From an uncultured Clostridia bacterium (GTDB lineage Bacteria > Bacillota > Clostridia > Saccharofermentanales > Saccharofermentanaceae), in assembly GCA_947303185.1 (NCBI GenBank), contig CAMYXF010000001.1, positions 1-64,000 on the forward strand: 64,000 nt of DNA, written 5' to 3'. Position numbers and translations under genes: made by a program. The notes under the pieces are model-generated. The model made no database searches and had not been told where the DNA came from. It saw only the letters and a list, made by a program, of their open reading frames with translations. Of this stretch, positions 1 to 8,565 are shown piece after piece (position 1 is the stretch's first letter; every line of letters starts with the position of its first letter).

Positions 1-2380
1 TCCAATGCATAATGCGCATCCGGAGATGTTCCTTCTGTTACAACGTATGTCACGCCTTCAGGAATATCGCTTACCGTTACGCTCTTACCATCTGCAAGGC
101 TTGCAGTTACAACATTACCGTTAAGTGTTCCGCCTGTTACAGTTACGCCTGAAAGGCTCTTTCCTGTAGGAACTGTAAATGTAATCGTTATCGGGAACGC
201 AATCGAAGCGTCATATCCTTCGCCGCTTACATTCTTTGTTACTGTCAGGCTGCCTACCTTAGGTGCAGGTGCTGTGTACTTGTTGTTTACGGTTACAGTA
301 TCTGTATCGCCAACAGTGATTTTCTTTGTCGAGTCAGAATAGGTGTAACCATACTCTCCCGTTGTTGTATCCAACGCATATCCGTCATATGTCGCATCAG
401 TCAAAGAACCTTCTTCAACTTCATACGTTACACCATCAGGTATATTAGATATCGTTAAACTATCATTTGCAGCAAGATTTGCTGTTATAACGTTATCATT
501 GCGTGAAACATCAGAAACATTTACGCCTGAAAGGGCTACATCTGAATAGTCTTTTCCAGATTCAAGCGTAATAGTAATTGGGAACTTAGGCGAAGTCGTA
601 GGGCCTCCACTTACGTTCTTTGTTACTGTCAAGCTGCCTACAGCTGTATATGCATTCTTAAAATATGCATTTACAGTATCTCCATTAGAATTAATTGAAA
701 TATTATCTACTTCAATTGCAACATCTGTAGGATCTTCAGATGTTCCGCATGTTGTCTTCACTATATAGCTTGATGTAGTTTCACCGTTATTCTCTGTTAC
801 GGAATATGTTCCTAAAGGTACATTGTTAATAGTATAAGACGCAATACCTGTAGAATCATCAACTGTCCAACCAGAATCATTGCCGCTTACAGTCATATAA
901 TCCGCGTTACTTGCGTCCTTTACAGTAAATGTTAGATTCTGTTTTACATCATCCCAAGTTCTGCCTGTTACAGACTTATGGATTACAATACTTCCGGCAT
1001 CTTCCCTTGTATAAGTATTAGTTATTTCTACAATAGTCGGATCTCCGGCTTCTACAACTACATTTTCTCCGCCTGTTACAACAAGTGAATAACCGGCAAT
1101 CTGGGCACTTTCGCCAACACCGGTACCCTGCTCTGTCACTGTATAAGTACCAACAGGAAGATTTGTAAGAGCCTTTGTCTCATTAGCTCCAGATGTCTTT
1201 ATTTCGTAGCTGACTGAAGTATCAGCATTTGTAATTCTAAATACATACTCTTTGCTTGCAGCTTCAGAGGGTGAACCTGCAGGAAGCACCTTTCTGACAA
1301 TTATTCCTCCGGTTTGAGTAGAAGTATAAGCATTTGTTATAGAAACTGTCTTATTTCTATCTGCTTCAGCAGATGACTCAACGAGTTCGATTTCCTTATT
1401 GTTATCTCCACTAACCTCGACAGTATATCCGGTAATTGATGCAGAAGATTTGTCTTCAACTACTTTATATGTTCCAAGGGGAAGATTGTTAATAACTACT
1501 GAACCGCTTCCGGTAATCTCTTTAGTTTCTGTATGACCATCAGGATAGGTAATAATAAAACTAAACTTTTTACCATTGGAAGTATCTGCTACTCCATCAG
1601 GAGCATTAAAAAGAGATTTATTAATCGTAAGACTTCCTTTGTAGTAAACATTAGAAATATCTAATGTGCCTACGTGTGTCGAATCAACAACTGTGTTGTC
1701 TGATACTTTAGAAGTCTCAGACATAGTATATTTTTTTCCGGTTGAAACACCATTTTCTCTTATATATATCGATTCATTTACTTCTGTTACGACATAATCG
1801 CCACCTGCTACATTATTAAATGTTTTCGACCACTTAAGTGTAGTAGTATCTTTTGTCATATCAGATACAACAATATGGGCTTGATCTGCACTATTAACTT
1901 CCTGACCGTCTTTATTCAGGTATTTTCCCGTAGTTCTGTTTTGAATGATGAAATACAAAGTTGAATTGTTAATTTCTTCTTCTGTAACATCACCACCAAA
2001 AGTCTTAGTGAATGTGAGACTATTAGAACTGGTTTCATATGTATAATTATTTGTTACTGTAATAGACGGTGCTGTAGTATCACTGTTATTTACTGTAACC
2101 TTTTGATCAGGATTGCTATAAGAAGTATCAACCGTACATGATGTTCTGTTTATTGGATTATCTGGTGTATCTACTTCAGTTATTGTATATTCCTGTGCAG
2201 GGAGTCCTGCCAAAGATAACTTTCCATTTGCCGGAACTAAAACTACTTTCTGGCTATCATAAGCAGCACCATCCTGGTCATAGTACTTATTATCGGCACC
2301 TAAAACCGTGAAAGCAAAATATTCATTATCAGCAGGGTTATAAGAACCAGTAACCTTCTTTTCAATTACTAATGAAGAAT
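1..2380 (-). repeat. Array of about seven Cna-B-like domains of roughly 300-380 bp each
   Basis: Recurring K (xTxK), E (xVTExx) and N-x-Y motifs at domain start, middle and end. Near-identical DNA at 226-262 and 606-642. Confidence 0.75.
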
Positions 2381-4130
2381 CTACTTTATTGAAGAACTGA
2401 CCCAAGTCAAACTGAACACCGGACATTTTAATAAAATTAGAGTAATCTTCCCCATAATCACGGAAAACAATTCCATCGCCAGTGACTGCTTTATAATCTA
2501 CAAAGTATGTAAAATGGCCGGATGAATTAACAGCAACCTTTAATCTTACATCGATATATCCGTTTGAATTTGTTACATTGGTTCCATGGCTATTCTGATC
2601 TTCAGTTATTCTGAAGTAGAACATCTTTTCAGAAGTTTCTCCGATAGCCGTCGGCTTAGGAACATAATAGTGACTACTGGAATCCGTACATGTAAAAGAT
2701 AATATTGGGAATATTACCTCACCATTAGTCTTCGCCTTTGCCTCTTGTGGAATGCCGTACGCCCCAGTAAAATCACCGCGCTCACTGGACTCATGTTCAT
2801 ATTCCTGAATATAGAATTTATATGTTGAATCATCAGGGATTGTAACAGAAGTATTCTGAACCACCTTGGTATGAGGTGCATAATCGTTAGTAAAAGCCTT
2901 AGTTAATGCAAAGTGCATCTGGCCATAGCTATCCTTACTGGCACCCTGATATAAGAAATGGAATTCTTTTGACATTGTAAATTTGTTAGGTGTTACTACC
3001 CAACCACTTGAATTACCACCGGAAAGTCTTACATTCTGTGTTTCTGGACAAAGAATAGCACCACCAAAGTCTTCAAGTTCAATATCACTTTTTTCCATAA
3101 TGTTCCAAATAATGGACTCATTATAGTATTGTTGAACTGCTGCAGCACCAACAGGATCTCCGCCCTTTGAAACGGTGTCACCCGTGTATTCATTACCATT
3201 AACTTTAACTACTGGTTTTTTCAGTGTAAGTTCATTACCTGTATAAGCATCATCTTCAATGTTTATTACTACAACTGAAGATTCATTTTTCTCAATAATA
3301 AAACTACCGCTTTCCTGAAGATACTTTAACAATCCAGAGGCAGCATCTACGTTAATATATACAACTTTTCCATCAAAGGAGCTATCAGTCAGATCAATAG
3401 TTACCTTTGAAGATGAAGATGTTCTATCTACATAATTTGTATCTGAAGTATCTAACCGATATGCGGGATCGTTTGCTCTATCCTGAAGAAAGTAAGCCCA
3501 TCCCTTTTCAGCATCTTCTACAGGACCGTCCTTGCAAATTCTGTTTATAAGTCTATTAACATTGGATGAAGCATCAGGATTAACTGCCTGAATAAACGGG
3601 GGATTATTTTCAATTGGGCTGTATTCAGATCCAAACCATATATTTCCGTTCTGAACGTTTTGTTTAGCATTTATTGAAGGATTAAAAACTCTTGATGTAG
3701 TTGCATAATCATTGGGGCCGTATACATATTCCGGTGCCTCTAAATAAATAGCGCTAGCTTTAGTCTTGCCAAAAATAATATTTAGACTTTGGGAAGGATC
3801 ATCTGCAGTTGTGGTTAAATCCTTTCCGATAAGAAATAAGGCTGTCGAATCAACATAGTCAACATCCACGCTATCAGAATTATGAATATAATGATTAGTA
3901 GCAAAAGTAGTCTCCGTATGATTAGTCTGGATAATAGTATCAGCTACAACACCATAGTCCACCGCGCCACCAAGTATCGTAGCGTAATTTATTGCGCTGG
4001 CCGAATCATATTTAGTAGCAGCGTTTACTATATTCTTCTTACCCGTTATATTCGGATAAACTGCCAAAGTACCAAATACGACGGCGGCTGCTACTACTGC
4101 GGACGTAACCCTTTTCGCAAAATTATGCAT
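1..4130 (-). CDS. Large secreted surface protein/adhesin with at least seven Cna-B/SpaA-like repeat domains (C-terminus beyond window)
   Basis: Minus frame checked at several points (positions 4130, 2039, 650 and 5 share the same phase). Starts MHNFAKRVTSAVVAAAVVFGTLAVYP (signal peptide), with AGGAG upstream. Repeats begin SLVIEKKVTG, SLTFTKTFGG, SLTINKSLFN, GIIVRKVLPAG, SIVIHKSVTG, SLTVTKNVSG, SLTVTKNVSG and end in N-x-Y (TNNYTY, SNVYYK, TNAYTS, TNTYTR, KNAYTA, NNKYTA). Missing from the ORF track because it has no stop inside the window. Confidence 0.85.
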   Translation of the reverse strand, partial: MHNFAKRVTSAVVAAAVVFGTLAVYPNITGKKNIVNAATKYDSASAINYATILGGAVDYGVVADTIIQTNHTETTFATNHYIHNSDSVDVDYVDSTALFLIGKDLTTTADDPSQSLNIIFGKTKASAIYLEAPEYVYGPNDYATTSRVFNPSINAKQNVQNGNIWFGSEYSPIENNPPFIQAVNPDASSNVNRLINRICKDGPVEDAEKGWAYFLQDRANDPAYRLDTSDTNYVDRTSSSSKVTIDLTDSSFDGKVVYINVDAASGLLKYLQESGSFIIEKNESSVVVINIEDDAYTGNELTLKKPVVKVNGNEYTGDTVSKGGDPVGAAAVQQYYNESIIWNIMEKSDIELEDFGGAILCPETQNVRLSGGNSSGWVVTPNKFTMSKEFHFLYQGASKDSYGQMHFALTKAFTNDYAPHTKVVQNTSVTIPDDSTYKFYIQEYEHESSERGDFTGAYGIPQEAKAKTNGEVIFPILSFTCTDSSSHYYVPKPTAIGETSEKMFYFRITEDQNSHGTNVTNSNGYIDVRLKVAVNSSGHFTYFVDYKAVTGDGIVFRDYGEDYSNFIKMSGVQFDLGQFFNKVDSSLVIEKKVTGSYNPADNEYFAFTVLGADNKYYDQDGAAYDSQKVVLVPANGKLSLAGLPAQEYTITEVDTPDNPINRTSCTVDTSYSNPDQKVTVNNSDTTAPSITVTNNYTYETSSNSLTFTKTFGGDVTEEEINNSTLYFIIQNRTTGKYLNKDGQEVNSADQAHIVVSDMTKDTTTLKWSKTFNNVAGGDYVVTEVNESIYIRENGVSTGKKYTMSETSKVSDNTVVDSTHVGTLDISNVYYKGSLTINKSLFNAPDGVADTSNGKKFSFIITYPDGHTETKEITGSGSVVINNLPLGTYKVVEDKSSASITGYTVEVSGDNNKEIELVESSAEADRNKTVSITNAYTSTQTGGIIVRKVLPAGSPSEAASKEYVFRITNADTSVSYEIKTSGANETKALTNLPVGTYTVTEQGTGVGESAQIAGYSLVVTGGENVVVEAGDPTIVEITNTYTREDAGSIVIHKSVTGRTWDDVKQNLTFTVKDASNADYMTVSGNDSGWTVDDSTGIASYTINNVPLGTYSVTENNGETTSSYIVKTTCGTSEDPTDVAIEVDNISINSNGDTVNAYFKNAYTAVGSLTVTKNVSGGPTTSPKFPITITLESGKDYSDVALSGVNVSDVSRNDNVITANLAANDSLTISNIPDGVTYEVEEGSLTDATYDGYALDTTTGEYGYTYSDSTKKITVGDTDTVTVNNKYTAPAPKVGSLTVTKNVSGEGYDASIAFPITITFTVPTGKSLSGVTVTGGTLNGNVVTASLADGKSVTVSDIPEGVTYVVTEGTSPDAHYAL

Positions 4131-4253
4131 AAAATCCCATTTCTCCTAATATATAAAAATAATTTAACAGCGTAATTTTATGAACTATTTGTTAAGAAAT
4201 CAAGGAAATCACAAAAATTTGAACATTTTCCACGAAATATGCTATTAAAAAAT

Positions 4254-4284
4254 GGCTGTCCGCCAAATTGGGGACAGCCTTTTA
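4254..4284 (-). terminator. Rho-independent terminator
   Basis: GGCTGTCC...GGACAGCC stem followed on the minus strand by ATTTTTTAA; downstream of the gene ending at 4307. Confidence 0.7.
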
Positions 4285-4306
4285 ACATTTTGGGTTTTAA
4301 CTTCTC

Positions 4307-5428
4307 TTAATTGTTCAAGAGTGCGCAAACAACGATGATTGCGATGATGGCAAGAATGATAGCGACTGCAACCTTGAGAGGAGATACAGGAGCCTCACCC
4401 TTGATCTGACCGGTCTGACCGTTGATTACGATGTTGTAGACCTTTTCCTTGAACTTGAAGTTTGCGATCCAGATAGGAGCAAGAACGTACTTGTAAGTTA
4501 CCTTGGAGTAAGCTGTGTTGAAGTTGAGCTTGTCTACTCTGTCAGCACCACGCTTCTTCTTCTCCATGCTGGAGATCTCGCTGTTGAGAGTCTTCTTGAT
4601 CTGGGTCTTAGCGATATCCCATCCTTCATCAAGACCTACTGTGTAACGCTCAGCGAGGAATCCTGCGATGAATTCAGGTGAATACTTACGGAGCTTGGAG
4701 AAGTCGAACTTTGAAGCTTCCTTGATGAAGCGGTTTGTTGTCTTCTTGCTGGCATAAACTGTCTCATCGTCGATGAAGCGCTCGTAAATGCCTCTGTATG
4801 TTCTGTAAGTAGTAGTAACGTTACCGTCCTTATCCTTCTTATCGAATCCCAGTCTGATCTCATAAGGAGATGTTGTCTGTGAATCGTATGTCCAGTAAGG
4901 GAGATAAACACCGCTGAAGTTCTTAGCTTCGCAGCTCTTCTTTGCATCGTTAGGTGCAAAGAGCTTACCCTTCATCCAGCTCTTGAAGAGCTGTGCAGCC
5001 TTTTCCTTTGTAATCTCGAAAGGAACAACGCCGCCAGGTGCAACAACGTCTTCGTCGTTGTCTACAGGCATAACCTGAGTAGATCCGCAGTAAGGGCAGC
5101 ACTGAGCTGTGTCAGCAGAGTCCATGATTGTCTCGGCACCGCAGTTCTTGCAGACCAAAGACTTCTTTTCCTTACCCCAGTCAAGGCTTTCACGGTTCTT
5201 AGCAGAAGCGAAATCCAGCTCTTCTACGTCCTGACCGTTGTCCTCAGGCTTAGGAAGCGTTCTGGAATAACCGCAGAACGGGCAAGTCATGGACAGAGTT
5301 TCCGGGTCATAAACTACAGTTGCGCCGCAGTTTGGACACTTCTTGTCGGTTACGTCTTCTGTTTGTGCCGCAGTGATTACCTCAACCTGCTCTTCTGTGT
5401 TTCCCATGTTCTCTGCCATAGTGTTCAC
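4307..5428 (-). CDS. Zinc-ribbon protein with C-terminal transmembrane helix
   Basis: CPNCG...CPFCG and CKNCG...CPYCG zinc-ribbon pairs; hydrophobic C-terminus VAVAIILAIIAIIVVCALL. Confidence 0.7.
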   Translation of the reverse strand: MNTMAENMGNTEEQVEVITAAQTEDVTDKKCPNCGATVVYDPETLSMTCPFCGYSRTLPKPEDNGQDVEELDFASAKNRESLDWGKEKKSLVCKNCGAETIMDSADTAQCCPYCGSTQVMPVDNDEDVVAPGGVVPFEITKEKAAQLFKSWMKGKLFAPNDAKKSCEAKNFSGVYLPYWTYDSQTTSPYEIRLGFDKKDKDGNVTTTYRTYRGIYERFIDDETVYASKKTTNRFIKEASKFDFSKLRKYSPEFIAGFLAERYTVGLDEGWDIAKTQIKKTLNSEISSMEKKKRGADRVDKLNFNTAYSKVTYKYVLAPIWIANFKFKEKVYNIVINGQTGQIKGEAPVSPLKVAVAIILAIIAIIVVCALLNN

Positions 5429-5460
5429 CCCTTTATGTTAAATTTAATAGAATTCTCTAA

Positions 5461-7716
5461 TTAGAACTCTCTTCTTCTGCCCTTCGGATTCTCGGGTGCT
5501 TCGTTGCTGCCCTCATCGTCTCCGCCGAAGTTCTTTCTGCCGCCATTTCTGCCGGCAAATCCGCCTCTTCTTTCACGATTGGGTCTGCCCTCTCTTCTTC
5601 TGGGCTCTTCCTCTACATATCCTTCCGGCTTAGGTAAGCAGTCACGGATGGAGAGGTTGAGTCTGCCCTGTGAATCGATCTCGATGAGCTTAACGTGTAC
5701 CTTGTCACCTTCGTGGAGAACGTCTTCAACCTTCTCTACTCTGTTCCAAGCCATCTTGGAGATGTGAACGAGACCTTCCTTACCGGGGAGGAATTCAACG
5801 AATGCGCCGAAGTCCATAAGTCTTGTAACTGTACCGTCGTACTCTGTACCAACCTCAGGATCTGCAACGATGCCGTTGATGATCATCTTAGCCTTCTCAG
5901 CCTTTTCGAGGTCAGGTGTGGAGATGTAAACCATACCGTCGTCGTTGATGTTGATCTGAGCACCTGTGTCAGCGATGATCTTGTTGATGACCTTTCCGCC
6001 GGAACCGATGACTTCTCTGATCTTGTCAACAGGTACCTGCATGGAGATGATTCTGGGAGCCCACTTGTTGAGCTCTGCACGGGGTGCGGGAATGCAAGGG
6101 AGAATGATGTCGTTGATGATCTGGAGTCTTCCCTTGTGTGTCATCTCGAAAGCAGCCTTGATGATGTCTAATGTAAGACCTTCAACCTTGATATCAACCT
6201 GGATGGATGTGATACCTTCTGTAGTACCTGCAACCTTGAAGTCCATATCGCCGAAGAAGTCCTCGATGCCCTGGATATCCATGAATACGAGGAAGTTGTC
6301 GTCGTTGTCGGGATCTGTGATAAGTCCTGAAGAGATACCTGCAACAGGTCTCTTGATCGGAACGCCTGCATCCATGAGTGAGAGTGTGGAAGCGCAAACA
6401 GAACCCTGTGATGTAGAACCGTTACTCATTGTGATCTCAGATACTGTTCTGATTGAGTAAGGGAACTCTTCCTCTGAAGGAAGTACAGGAATGAGAGATC
6501 TCTCAGCGAGAGCGCCGTGACCGATCTCACGTCTTCCGGGTGATCTGGAAGGCTTAGCCTCACCTGTTGAGTAACCCGGGAAGTTATAGTGGTGAATGTA
6601 TCTCTTGTATGTCTGCTCATCGAGGCCCTCGAGCTTCTGAGCTTCGTCAAGAGGAGCGAGAGTACAGATGTTCATTACCTGTGTCTGGCCTCTCTGGAAG
6701 AAAGATGAACCGTGAACTCTGGGGAGTACGCCAACGCCTGCTGACAAAGGTCTGATCTCATCAAGAGCTCTGCCGTCAACTCTGACATGCTCTCTGAAGA
6801 GGTAATCTCTTACGACCTTCTTCTCGAGCTTATAGATAGCATCGGGTGCCCACTTTGAAAGGCCCTCTTCCTTCTCTTCGAGCATTGCTGCAACTTCTTC
6901 CTGAAGAACTGCAACGTTGCCGTCTCTTACTTCCTTGTCCTTGGAAAGAACTGCCTGACGCATTCTGTCCCAGCCGTATTCCTTAACAGCTTCGAAGATC
7001 TCTTCCGGAACGTCAGCTGACTCGTAAGTGAACTTCTCCTTACCGATCTCAGCAACGATGCTGTTGATGAACTCGCAGATCTTCTTGATCTCTTCGTGAC
7101 CTTCAGCGATAGCGTTGAGCATTACGTCATCAGGTACTTCGTTAGCGCCAGCCTCAACCATGCAGATCTTTGTGAGTGTACCGGCAAGAGTTACGTACAT
7201 GTCAGATACTTCACGCTGCTCGAGTGTAGGGTTGATGATTGTCTTACCGTCGATGAGACCGAGTACAACGCCACCTACAGGTCCCTTCCACGGGATGTCT
7301 GAAATAGCGATTGCGATTGATGTACCGAGCATAGCTGTGATCTCGGGTGAGCAATCAGGATCAACGGACATAACGAGGTTGTTTACGCAAACGTCGTTTC
7401 TGAGATCCTTAGGGAACAAAGGTCTGATAGGACGGTCGATAACACGGGATACGAGAATAGCCTTCTCGCCAGGTCTTCCCTCTCTCTTGAGGAAGCCGCC
7501 CGGGATCTTACCTACTGCATACATCTTTTCCTCGTAGTCTACTGAAAGCGGGAAGAAATCGATTCCCTCACGAGGTGTAGCACTTGCTGTTACTGTGGAA
7601 AGCACGCTTGTCTCACCGTATCTGATAAGAACGGATCCGTTGGCAAACTGTGCAATCTTACCGGTCTCGACAACCAACGGTCTGCCGGCGATTTCAGTTC
7701 TGAAAATCTTTTCCAT
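5461..7716 (-). CDS. pnp: Polyribonucleotide nucleotidyltransferase (PNPase)
   Basis: Two RNase PH domains, KH (IREVIGSGGKVINKI) and S1 (GTVTRLMDFGAFVEFLPGKEGLVHISK); AAAGGAG 6 nt before ATG. Confidence 0.97.
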   Translation of the reverse strand: MEKIFRTEIAGRPLVVETGKIAQFANGSVLIRYGETSVLSTVTASATPREGIDFFPLSVDYEEKMYAVGKIPGGFLKREGRPGEKAILVSRVIDRPIRPLFPKDLRNDVCVNNLVMSVDPDCSPEITAMLGTSIAIAISDIPWKGPVGGVVLGLIDGKTIINPTLEQREVSDMYVTLAGTLTKICMVEAGANEVPDDVMLNAIAEGHEEIKKICEFINSIVAEIGKEKFTYESADVPEEIFEAVKEYGWDRMRQAVLSKDKEVRDGNVAVLQEEVAAMLEEKEEGLSKWAPDAIYKLEKKVVRDYLFREHVRVDGRALDEIRPLSAGVGVLPRVHGSSFFQRGQTQVMNICTLAPLDEAQKLEGLDEQTYKRYIHHYNFPGYSTGEAKPSRSPGRREIGHGALAERSLIPVLPSEEEFPYSIRTVSEITMSNGSTSQGSVCASTLSLMDAGVPIKRPVAGISSGLITDPDNDDNFLVFMDIQGIEDFFGDMDFKVAGTTEGITSIQVDIKVEGLTLDIIKAAFEMTHKGRLQIINDIILPCIPAPRAELNKWAPRIISMQVPVDKIREVIGSGGKVINKIIADTGAQININDDGMVYISTPDLEKAEKAKMIINGIVADPEVGTEYDGTVTRLMDFGAFVEFLPGKEGLVHISKMAWNRVEKVEDVLHEGDKVHVKLIEIDSQGRLNLSIRDCLPKPEGYVEEEPRRREGRPNRERRGGFAGRNGGRKNFGGDDEGSNEAPENPKGRRREF

Positions 7717-7750
7717 CTGAAACTCCTTTATGAAATATAGAATTTTTTGT

Positions 7751-7835
7751 AAAGGAGGTAGTTCGTAGATTCACGGTCCGAGCAAAACCTGCCGGCTCGG
7801 TGTTCGGGCAGTCAATCTACACACTACACTCCTTC
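7751..7835 (-). promoter_or_regulatory. Structured 5' leader of pnp (nested stems plus candidate H-type pseudoknot and anti-SD)
   Basis: Minus strand: AAGGAG-U-GUAGU pairs ACUACCUCCUU; GUAGAUU pairs AAUCUAC; CUGCC pairs GGCAG interleaved with CCGAGC/GCUCGG. Confidence 0.55.
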
Positions 7836-7930
7836 TCGAACTTATTAATTATATACTAAATATGCAATAAGACAAACCGTTTTGAGAATAGTAAATGACG
7901 CTTTTTTACGAAAAATAAAACCGGGGACTG

Positions 7931-8563
7931 TTACATCTCCGGTATTGTTTTCGCTATTATCTCAGCAAGTCCTTTGTGTCCGTCGGGACCCAGATGCAGT
8001 CCGTCTTCCACAGACGGCTTGATATAGAGCTTTGCGTCAAGGAAAGCGCAGCCGTGCTTGTCGGCGACCTTCTTGTAGTATTCGGCCAGGCGCTTTGACT
8101 TATCGATGGAAACCTGGTCAAAAGAGCCCTGGAAAGGTCCTGTCAGGATATCCGTTGAGATCTCCGGCGGAGATACTACAAGGATCTTCGGAACAAATCC
8201 CTGCTTGATGTTCATTACGCTCTCTGCCTTGCTAACGATCTCATTGAGGCCGTTTGCTATTGCATCAGGAGAAGCATTGTAAACAGTCTTCATATCGTTG
8301 GTTCCGAGCATGATGACAAGATAATCAACAGGTCTGTGCGTGCAGAGGATTCCCTTGATGTAGTCGATTCCCTTCTTCCAGTCGTCATTGGGATCGTCGA
8401 AAACAGTGGTCCTGCCGTTAAGTCCTTCTTCGATGACTTTATAGCCGTCACCAAGTAGTCCCTGCAAAAGGCAAGGCCATCTTACGCTCTCGGGAAGTCT
8501 CTCACCATTAACGGGATTATGTCCGTAAGTATTTGAATCGCCGAAGCAAACTACTGATTTCAT
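7931..8563 (-). CDS. SGNH/GDSL-type hydrolase
   Basis: N-terminal GDSNTYG block, MLGTNDMK block, C-terminal DGLHLGPDGH. Confidence 0.85.
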   Translation of the reverse strand: MKSVVCFGDSNTYGHNPVNGERLPESVRWPCLLQGLLGDGYKVIEEGLNGRTTVFDDPNDDWKKGIDYIKGILCTHRPVDYLVIMLGTNDMKTVYNASPDAIANGLNEIVSKAESVMNIKQGFVPKILVVSPPEISTDILTGPFQGSFDQVSIDKSKRLAEYYKKVADKHGCAFLDAKLYIKPSVEDGLHLGPDGHKGLAEIIAKTIPEM

Positions 8564-8565
8564 GC

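Noticed and set aside
3882-4175. 97-aa plus-strand ORF
   Set aside because: Lies antisense to the N-terminus of the large surface protein and has no family resemblance.
5504-7537. Multiple ORFs on both strands inside pnp
   Set aside because: Out-of-frame shadows of the strongly supported pnp gene.
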